From assembly GCA_026315105.1 (NCBI GenBank), contig JAOYRU010000113.1, forward strand, positions 62,001-126,000: a DNA stretch of 64,000 bases. Reading direction: 5' to 3'. This DNA is from Locusta migratoria (lineage: Eukaryota; Arthropoda; Insecta; Orthoptera; Acrididae). Below, one piece after another: positions 56,429 through 64,000 of the stretch (position 1 is its first letter; the number at the start of each line of letters is the position of its first letter). The notes beneath the pieces are model-generated. The model was given only the letters and a program-made list of their open reading frames with translations, ran no database searches and had not been told where the DNA came from. The translations under genes were made by a program, and so were the position numbers.

Positions 56429-56600
56429 CGCTTCACTGACGGCGGCTACTCGGAGGCTGCTGCTGCTTCTGAAACCCGGGGATGCTCCTCCTCTGGACAG
56501 CGGTCGCGCGTTACGCACTGAGCAAACTGACACTTCGACCGACCCGCTAAGCAAGTGCCGCTCTCGTATCGTCGTCGATAAAGCTTATCGGTACACGCCT
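56429..56600 (-). promoter_or_regulatory. candidate 5' UTR and promoter region of the SDR gene
   Basis: GC-rich stretch immediately upstream of the start codon. It contains two TCAGT sequences on the minus strand (56517-56521 and 56526-56530) that resemble the arthropod initiator. I see no convincing TATA box. The position fits a short 5' UTR, but the call rests on weak motifs. Confidence 0.25.
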
Positions 56601-56857
56601 ATCTCACTCCAAGCACGTCGCTGTCACTTTGAACCTAGGCGATTCTATTGTTCTCCTGGATTTTAGCGGCTAAGCTGAAAAAGGGGTATATCTTCACAGC
56701 GGACTTCATTCTTTGGGCCTACCAACATTCGTTTTCCTGTTTACTCTTTTACTTCAACCCTTTACATTAATAAGAGATACTTCCGCTTTTGCGGACACTA
56801 CAGAATTTAAGGAATAATCGCTTCATGTGGTCCTAAAAGTATTCGTTCATAATGCTT

Positions 56858-56932
56858 TAGGGGGGATGAAACTTCTTGGCAGATTAAAATTGCGTGCCGG
56901 AACCGGGACTCGAAACTGGGACCTTTGCCTTT

Positions 56933-56994
<62 letters not shown>

Positions 56995-57495
56995 TTTGCA
57001 TAGCTTATGGCACTTAACTACAGGGTCATCAGTCCCTAAACATACAAACTACTTATGAACTACCTAACACTAAGGACGGCACAAATATCCATGCCCGAGG
57101 GGGGGATTTGAACCCCCGTGGCCGTGCAGACCGTGACTGAAGCGCGTCAGTCCCCTCGGCCACCGCAGCCGACCTTACTTTTCGCGAGCAAGCGCTCTAC
57201 CGACTGAGCTATCCCGACACGACTCACGATGCCGCCTCACAACTTTACTTCCGCCAGTACCTCGCCTCCTACTTTCCAAACTTCACAGAAGCTCTCCCGC
57301 GAAACATGCAAGACTAGCACTCCTGGAGGAAACAATATGGTGGAGACATGGCTTAGACACAGCCTAAGGGATGTTTCCAGTTCAGTCGGTAAGGCAAAGG
57401 TCCCAGGTTCGAGTCCCGGTTCCGGCACACAATTTTAATCTGCCAGGAAGTTTGATATCAACGCACACTCCGCTGCAGAGTGAAAAGTTTCATTC
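56858..57495. mobile_element. tRNA-like composite repeat carrying a SINE
   Basis: Left edge ATGAAACTTCTTGGCAG and right edge CAGGAAGTTTGATATCAACG mirror each other, as in the copies at 7320-7739 and 55236-56008. The left tRNA-like half is cut after GACCTTTGCCTTTC by a minus-strand SINE with a T tail, and resumes at about 57178 (TTTTCGCGAGCAAGCGC). Confidence 0.78.
56934..57173 (-). mobile_element. tRNA-headed SINE, family A, with 59-nt homopolymer end
   Basis: The body runs on the minus strand from 57173 to 56993, followed by 59 T on the SINE strand (A on the plus strand, 56934-56992). A B-box change (GGATTTGAACCCCC) and a deletion of the CGACCGTAGT block are visible. Confidence 0.82.
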
Positions 57496-58254
57496 TTAAA
57501 GGGCGATGTATACGAAAAACAAGTGCAAATATGACCTGTCATACAATCCACAATTTTTTTAATAACATAAATGGAATTATGTACAATGGTTGATGGTAGT
57601 TCAGAGCATCTGCTGAAATTGTTTTGTAATCTTAATCGAAATTTTTAAACTTTTTGAAAGTTTTTAATTTATGAACTCATGATTCACAAAGGTACCATTT
57701 ACTAAGAAAGTTTCTGCGAAATCGCCTTGAATTTTTTGCAGTAGAATCTCAACTATAATATAAAGAAACCCACAGAATCATTTCAGTTTATTGACATTTG
57801 ACAAGTAGGTTTAATTATTTTTGATTGAAAACCTACACAGAGAAATTCTACTTTCTTTATTCTCTATCTTGACCTACACGAATGATATTAAATATTCACT
57901 CTATATACGTTTCTGATACATAATGTAAAAGACGTGCAAAAATCACAGCCAATCTTTTCTTATTTTAAAGAAAAACGTACCTGAATAACGAAAATGATAA
58001 TTCTGAGAAAATGAATTTTAAAGTTAAACACGTTTCTTCTTTGCCATTCCCACCTTCAAAAGCCTCCAGATCTGTAATGAATGTCCTAATTTCCTTCAAG
58101 AATTCTCTTCTGGCTTCTTCTTTTCTGTCTTATTTGCTCTGCAAGGTCTTCAATGGATTTAATGACTGAAAGTATACGTTGAGTGTCAATCCCCATCAAG
58201 ATGTCGCGAGTGAAAACTCCAGGCTTGAAACCCATTCTCTATAAGACTCTTGTC
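57496..58254. other. sequence upstream of the gene without a recognised element
   Basis: AT-rich. No coding similarity. Confidence 0.4.
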
Positions 58255-58508
58255 CAACGGAGCGAGGTGGTAATACACTGGACTCTCATTCCGAAGGATG
58301 GTGGTCCAAATCCACCTCCGGCCATCCAGATTTAGGTTTTCCGTGATTTCCACAAATCACTCCAGGCAAATGCCGGGATGGTTCCTTTACAACGGCACGG
58401 CCGATTTCCTTCCACTTACTTACCCAAACACTCCGAGCGTAAGCTCCGTCTCTAATGACCACGCTGTCGACGGGACGTTAAACTCCAAGCTTCCTTCCTC
58501 CCTTTCTA
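58255..58508 (+). mobile_element. tRNA-headed SINE, family E
   Basis: Head GAGCGAGGTGGTAATACACTG with GATGGTGGTCCAAATCC. The body has TTAGGTTTTCCGTGATTTCC, CCAGGCAAATGCCGGGATGG, GGCCGATTTCCTTCC and GTCGACGGGACGTTAAAC. It belongs to a SINE type widespread in orthopteroid insects and shares its order of blocks with 24377-24851. Confidence 0.78.
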
Positions 58509-58793
58509 GTAACAAGTTTACTCTTGTCCTCTCTGAGCTGCCACTATTAAGGACAATAACTGCAATATTAACTACCTTGGATGAGAAAAATGTAGTTTTG
58601 AGGCAACGTTTTCCGATGAGGGCCTTCAGAGACTAATTAGGATTCTGCGTCTTGGAAAGAACACATTTCTTGGGAGGGCTGTTATTCCACAGCCTTCTTC
58701 ATGTAGTATACATACATTCCCTGAATTCTAATTACACAACTTTGAAAAGAAAACGCCACATAACCAGATAATACGAGAGAATTAAGAACAAGG

Positions 58794-58991
58794 GCCGGCC
58801 GCGGTGGCCGAGGGGTCTGAGGCGCTCCAGTCACAATCTGCACGGCCACTACGGTCAGGGGTTCGAATCCCCCCTCTGGCATGGATATGTGTGCCGTCCT
58901 TAGGATTAGCTAGTTCATAAGTAGTTTGTAAGTTTAGGGACTGATGACCCCGTAGTTAAGTCCCATAAACTATACAAACATTTGAACATTT
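58794..58991 (+). mobile_element. tRNA-headed SINE, family A, plus strand
   Basis: The 15-bp duplication GAATTAAGAACAAGG (58779-58793) / GAATTAAGTACAAGG (58992-59006) has one mismatch. The head is GGCCGGCCGCGGTGGCCGAG. Confidence 0.9.
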
Positions 58992-59039
58992 GAATTAAGT
59001 ACAAGGAAGAAGATGTGGCCCTGTGCAAGCTACTACAAG

Positions 59040-59041
<2 letters not shown>

Positions 59042-59083
<42 letters not shown>

Positions 59084-59085
59084 TA
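59042..59085. repeat. TTA microsatellite
   Basis: About 14 uninterrupted TTA units. It may be the eroded tail of a nearby retroelement, but nothing upstream supports that. Confidence 0.9.
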
Positions 59086-59240
59086 TTTAGAAGTGGAATT
59101 AGAAAGTAATATTGGGTAATTTAAATTTCAGTACCACGCGGTAAATGAAGAACCATTAAAAAAATCACAATTTTGGTCATTTCCTCCCCCGTTTGGTGGG
59201 AGAAATGGCCTTTTGCTCAAGTTTTTGTGGTTCTTCAGTC

Positions 59241-59434
59241 GTTCAAATGTTTGTTACGCTTATGGGACTTAACTGCGGGGTCATGAGTCCACAAACTTAC
59301 GAACTACGTATGAACTAATTTATAGTAAAGACAACACAAACATCCATGCCCGAGGGAGGATACGAACCTCCGACGCGGAGGGCCTCGCGATCCGCAACGT
59401 GAAGCTCCAGGCCGCTGAGCTACTCCCGCGCGGC
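59241..59434 (-). mobile_element. tRNA-headed SINE, family C, minus strand
   Basis: The perfect 11-bp duplication GTTCTTCAGTC is at 59230-59240 and 59435-59445. The head on the minus strand is GCCGCGCGGGAGTAGCTCAG. Confidence 0.88.
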
Positions 59435-60100
59435 GTTCTTCAGTCCAAAGACTGGTTTGATGCAGCGCTCCACTCTACCCGGTCCTGAACAATCCACCTA
59501 ATATCTGAATAAGAAAGGCAACCTAAATCACTTTGAAACTCCTTACTGTATTCGTCTCTCGTTCTCCTCTGTGATTTCCAGTCCACACTCTTCGCTCCAA
59601 TGCTAATTTCACGAATACCCTGAGTCTCAAACTATGTCCCACCAATCTATCGCCAGAAATTTTTCTCCCCAATTCCGTTTCGTACCTCCTCATAAATTAC
59701 GCGATCTCCCTCCTAACCTTCAGCATTCATCTGTAATTTAAAAACGTCTATCATCTTCTTGTCTTTACTCTCGTATAAGGCTACAAGTCAGACAAATTTG
59801 TTGAGAATGGAGTGCCAAATATTTAATTTTAATTTGATGAGAACAAATTTCGCTTCTTCAGAAATGCCTTTCTTCCCATATTCAGCATTTTATATCTTCT
59901 TTAACTATCAGAAGTTATTTGCTACCCAAACAACAAAACTCAACTACTACCTTTATCAACTCATTAAATAATGTAATTCCTTCAGTATAATCTGATTTTC
60001 TTACACCACATTCCATTACCATTATTTTGCTCTTATTAATGTTCATCTTATAACCTGCATTCAAGACACTGTCCATTCCATTGAAATGCTCTTCCAAGTC

Positions 60101-60388
60101 AAAAACATCAATAGTAAATTTAAAGAATTGAATTAAAAATTGTGATGCGTCTGGGAATCGAACCCGGACCTCCATGTTGTTCAAATGTTTGTTAAGCTTA
60201 AGGGACTTAATTGCGGGGTCATCAGCCCCTAAACTTACAAACTACTTATTAACTACCTTATACTAAAGACGACACAAACATCCATGCCTGAAGGTGGATT
60301 CGAACCCCCGACCGTAACGGCCGTGCTGGCTGTTACTGGCGCGCCGCAGAGCGCTCGGCAACTGCGGCCGGCCAGACCTCCATGCTGT
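60101..60388 (-). mobile_element. tRNA-Thr-like repeat carrying a SINE
   Basis: TTGTGATGCGTCTGGGAATC with AACCCGGACCTCCATG is the minus-strand head seen at 43641-44576, with part of its body to about 60101. It interrupts the LINE and is itself interrupted by the SINE at 60177-60374. Confidence 0.65.
60177..60374 (-). mobile_element. tRNA-headed SINE, family A-like, minus strand
   Basis: The perfect 10-bp duplication GACCTCCATG is at 60167-60176 and 60375-60384. The head differs from the family A norm (GGCCGGCCGCAGTTGCCGAG). Confidence 0.88.
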
Positions 60389-61013
60389 CTCTGACAGTTA
60401 AGATGTCATCAGAAAACTGCAAGGTTTTTATTTCTCGTCCCTGAACGTAAGTCCTCCAAATTTCTCCTTGCATTCCTTCAAAGCTCGGTCAATGTACATA
60501 TTGAATAACATCGGCGAAAGGCTACAACCCTGCCTCACTCTCTTCCCAACCCCTGCTCCCTTTCAAGCCCCTTAACTCTTGCTGTCAGGTTTCTGTATAA
60601 GTTGTAAATAACTTTTTTCCCCTATATTTTACTCCTGCTACCTTCAGAATTTGAAGGAATGTACTACTTCAAATCTAAAAATGCTAAAAGCATAAGTTTG
60701 CCTTTTCTCAACTTATCTTCTAAGATAAGTCACAATACGTTTCACTTCGGCCTCCAGTATTCCTACATTTCTCCTAAATGCAAACTGATCTTCCCCGAGG
60801 TGAAATTTTAGTTTTTCCATTCGTCTGTAAGTAATTCGTGTTTGTATTTTGCAGTCATGACCTATTAAACTGCTAGTCCTGTAATTTCCACACTTGTCTG
60901 CACTTTCTCTTTGGAACCGGTATTACTATACTGTTCTTGAAGTCGAAGGGTATTTCGCCAGTCTCATACATCTTGCACACCAGGTGGGAACAGTTGCTTC
61001 ATGACTGGCTCTA

Positions 61014-61203
61014 GCCGGCCGCGGTGGCCGAGGGGACTGAGGCGCTTCAGTCACGGTCTGCACGGCCACTACGGTCGGGGGTTCGAATCCCCCCTTGGGC
61101 ATGGATATTTGTGCCGTCCTAGTTCATAAGTAGTTTGTAAGTTTAGGGACTGATGACCCCGTAGTTAAGTCCCATAAGCTTTACAAACGTTTGAACATTT
61201 TTT
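61014..61203 (+). mobile_element. tRNA-headed SINE, family A, plus strand
   Basis: The perfect 12-bp duplication TGACTGGCTCTA is at 61002-61013 and 61204-61215. A short deletion removes part of the TTAGTGTTAGC block. Confidence 0.9.
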
Positions 61204-61724
61204 TGACTGGCTCTACCAAAGATGTCAGCAGTTCAGAAGGAATTTCATTTACTCCTGGGGCCCTCTTTCCACTCAAATCTTTCAGTGCTCTGTCAAATTC
61301 TTCTCGCAGTATCGTATGTCCTAACTCATTATCATATACTTCCTTTCTATAAAATTGTCTGGAAGTTCATTTCCGATCTGTAGGTCATCAGTTTATTCCT
61401 TCCACCTTTCAGCTTTCCCTTCTTTGCTTAGTACTGTTTGCTGAGGAAATGCGAGTATTTCCTGCAGGGACGCTAAAATCAGTTTCCCGTTTATGTTATC
61501 AGTGCAGAGAAGTATGCGGTGATTTGTGTCGATTTGGTTCGCGTGACTAGTTTCCAGCTTCAGTTAGTCTGTGTATTTGTTGATATCCTTACTTCCCCAG
61601 TACTGATGGTTGGGAGTACTACATCGCAAAACAATGCACTGTATTAAGAAGAGGCAATGAGCATTACATCACCTCTAACATGCTTACGTTAAAGAGCTAA
61701 TTCTGATACATCATCTGCGACTTC

Positions 61725-61871
61725 AAAATGTTTGTACAGCTTATGAGACTTAACTGCGGGGTCATCAGTCCCTAAACTTACAAACTACTTATGAAGTACT
61801 TACGAACTAGGACGGCACAAATATCCATGCCCTAGGGGGGATTCGAACCCCCGACCGTAGTGGCCGCGCAG
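61725..61871 (-). mobile_element. 5'-truncated SINE, family A, minus strand
   Basis: The perfect 12-bp duplication ATCTGCGACTTC is at 61713-61724 and 61872-61883. The element stops just beyond the B box, so the A box is missing. This shows 5' truncation during insertion. Confidence 0.88.
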
Positions 61872-62193
61872 ATCTGCGACTTCTCTCATAGTGATTCTGT
61901 GAATTTTCACAGTCAATTATTTCACAGATGAAAGTGATTTACTTAACAAAAAACCATTTGGTTATATATTCATTCCGTGTTACCAAATTCAGTGTTTAAA
62001 CAAAAAGTTATTTATGCAGTGATTACTGAAAAGATACAATAAAACCATTAGAAACGGCAAACCAACAAATGCTGAAAAACTGGTAGCGGATCTTTTTCTA
62101 CATCCATTTTTCCATGATTTCATCGGCTTATGTGCTGGCCCGCCCAAGGTATTGTCATTTACAATGTCTTCATTTACAATGGACTCCCTGCAT

Positions 62194-62335
62194 GGTCGGG
62201 GGTTCGAATCCCCCCTCGGGCATGGATATTTTTGCCGTCCTTAGTCTTAGCTAGTTCATAAGTAGTTGTTAAATTTAGGGACTGATGACCCCGTAGTTAA
62301 GTCCCATACGCTATACAAAAATGTGAACATTTTTT
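62194..62335 (+). mobile_element. 5'-truncated SINE, family A, plus strand
   Basis: Starts at the B box (GGTCGGGGGTTCGAATCCCC). The perfect 12-bp duplication GACTCCCTGCAT is at 62182-62193 and 62336-62347. Confidence 0.88.
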
Positions 62336-62617
62336 GACTCCCTGCATTGAACATTCTTAAACCTTAGTTCTAGTCATGACTAGTTCAAAGGGAACAAACA
62401 GACGTAAGAATAAGGCTTTCACTCAGCAGAATAACTTCATTGTGTACTGAGTTTGAATGTACACTGAATTACGACTACCGTTCTTTCGTCAATATAGTTT
62501 ACTCGATAATTATGTATTCTGAATGCAGGCTGTAGCTGATTTATTTATATCTGCACGTATAGTCGACACTGATTTAAATGCTCACTGAAGGGCCGGTACT
62601 ACGTTGTGGAACACTCA

Positions 62618-62790
62618 GCAGCCACGGAGAAATAGCCGAGCGCTCTTAGGTACCTTGCGTGGAAGCGTGCGGTTGATTCCCGTCGGAGTTTCAAGCGCTT
62701 CCTCGTGTATAGGTGTGTGGTGGTTAGTTCAATTAGTTTGTAAGCCTAACCACAGTGGTTAAGTTCCACAGATTTACAAACATTTGAACA
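62618..62790 (+). mobile_element. degraded SINE, family B
   Basis: CACGGAGAAATAGCCGAGCG and ATTTACAAACATTTGAACA match family B with many changes and a shortened body. AACACTC (about 62609) and AACACCC (62786) may be the eroded duplication. Confidence 0.6.
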
Positions 62791-64000
62791 CCCTGCAGAT
62801 GCACCTCGTGACGTAGCTGAGAAGGTAGAGGCAACTCGCCTGCTCGATCATGAGTTTATAGACAGACTATACGTAAAATACACGAGCTTTTCTAATCAGA
62901 TGGTGTAAAATCGGACATTATTTTGTATAGCGAAAAACGCTACGCTCTATCTTGTGACGTGGGAAGGTGAGTCGAATTAGCACGTTGGATTTACGAGTGT
63001 GGCTTATGTAGCGGCAGACCTGAACGTTGCTTCAGGCGTTTTGCCTGCTCGTTTAAGGAAAGGCTGATTACGTATTTCTGACTCGTCTCACACAAGAGGA
63101 AACACAAATTTCAAAATACGAACACACACAAAAACGAATTTCCTCCTATAGGCAACCGACAATTATGGCAACTGGTTGAAAAGTTAAAGAAAGAACATTT
63201 TTTTAGTACAATTTATACATTAATTGACGGGATCACCGATAACGAAAAGGAGGAGATAAAGAGGGCATTAATGGCCATACGACCGTTAAGGAAAGTGGGA
63301 ACCTATTTTTGTAAAACAGTGCAACTTCGTAGTTACTATCTTCAGTGCTAATAAAAAGTAGTTTTAGGACATATATCATTTAAGAAACGCTCTATTATGT
63401 ACTGTTATTTGACTCACCAACACTTAAAATAATAATATCTGATGCACAATCGAAACCTCGAACTCTAGCATTATAATGCAAATTTATACCAATTTGAATA
63501 CCTGAGGAACACAACTGAACAGTACTGCAAAAAGAGTTTTTTTTCCACACACGATTACAGTTTTACCAGTCTGCCTTTCTTTAACTTTCACTTCTACCAA
63601 TGCCTTTGTTTGACTTTACTTCTACCGAAAATACTCACAGGACAGATATTGCAAAATAAAAACGAAACAAAAATTTCAGTAAGCATGGCCCTTATAAATG
63701 CATACCTTATGACGTGTTATCATTTCTATGTTTCTTAAGGTGAAAGCAACGTCTCTTTTGGCGAACAAGTACTTCAGCTCACAAGGTATGCATTTCAAAA
63801 CCTATATTCATTTTCAGCTTTTGGTCCATAGTACGTCCTACCAAAACACTGAAAGCGAAGAGCTGGCGTTAACGGAGACATGTTTCACAGTATCTGGCGT
63901 AAGCTTCTAGACTTGACGCACGACATTCAATAAGTTTTCTGAGCGGTGTTGGAGACGCTGTACGACTCCTTCCTTTGGATGATATGGAAAAAGTAAGAAG
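62791..64000. other. upstream flank without a recognised element
   Basis: No coding similarity, tRNA-like head or repeat boundary that I can support. AT-rich throughout. Confidence 0.4.

Larger units (their letters stand above)
59230..61450 (-). pseudogene. LINE fragment, minus strand, with three nested SINEs
   Basis: The 3' end (CTTCAGTCCAAAGACTGGTTTGATGC on the plus strand) mirrors the family at 7784-8548. The minus strand carries VLNAGYKMNINKSKIMVMEC and the region upstream of RT (the TCCAGGAGTAAATGAAATTCC area, about 61240). It is broken throughout. Inserted elements are SINEs at 59241-59434, 60177-60374 and 61014-61203, and a tRNA-Thr-like repeat around 60101-60388. Confidence 0.75.

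Noticed and set aside
56429..56554. Upstream extension of the SDR N-terminus beyond the first ATG
   Set aside because: The frame is open but begins at a non-ATG codon and has no SDR similarity. The motif-bearing protein starts sensibly at 56428 or 56422.
3900..62300. tRNA-like sequences with A and B boxes as functional tRNA genes
   Set aside because: They do not fold into complete tRNAs, are followed by SINE bodies and are flanked by target duplications, so they are SINE heads.
32..64000. CRISPR array or prokaryotic operon
   Set aside because: No regularly spaced short repeats. Introns, SINEs and LTR elements show eukaryotic nuclear DNA.

Overview
The window looks like orthopteran insect DNA, most likely a grasshopper or locust. 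One small gene is spread over almost the whole 64 kb by introns of 4 to 19 kb. The introns are packed with mobile elements, and many of these are tRNA-headed SINEs of a type I associate with locust genomes. A nuclear copy of mitochondrial nad3 reads best with the invertebrate mitochondrial code (TGA as Trp, ATA as Met, AGA as Ser). The species assignment is inference.

Host gene: one complete protein-coding gene lies on the minus strand, from the start codon at 56428 to the stop codon at 128. It has six exons: 56291-56428, 37217-37379, 22848-22977, 18707-18836, 6023-6172 and 128-169. The exons join in frame through GT/AG splice sites into about 250 residues. The product is a classical short-chain dehydrogenase/reductase (SDR) of the DHRS11 / insect farnesol-dehydrogenase-like type. 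It has the TGxxxGIG cofactor loop, NNAG, a Ser-Tyr-Lys triad with 15 and 4 residue spacing, and a PG motif.

Intron 5 (170-6022) holds a hammerhead-like foldback, a LINE fragment and a 359-bp palindrome. Intron 4 (6173-18706) holds a mariner remnant, LINE and SINE fragments, a nearly complete Ty3/gypsy retrotransposon (9876-15856; LTRs about 2.5% diverged) and a Tc1/mariner element with inverted repeats of about 290 bp. Intron 3 (18837-22847) holds a gypsy RNase H fragment split by a LINE, a CR1/Jockey-like fragment and a hammerhead-like motif. Intron 2 (22978-37216) holds a second mariner relic, a foldback, a near full-length LINE (28776-34082) with an intact 1106-residue ORF2, and a hAT element. 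Intron 1 (37380-56290) holds an nad3 NUMT interrupted by a palindromic mariner, a 5S-rRNA-derived SINE, tRNA-Thr-like repeats, a 158-bp tandem repeat, a relative of the large LINE, a 66-bp perfect palindrome and a tandem tRNA-like repeat. Upstream of the gene (56.6-64 kb) there are more SINEs and a minus-strand LINE with nested SINEs.

The mobile elements do not form a pathway with the SDR gene; they make up its introns and flanks. I found no CRISPR array, operon or obviously new multi-gene system. The most interesting items are the very dispersed gene, the mariner-in-NUMT structure, the hammerhead-like motifs and the young LTR and LINE copies.
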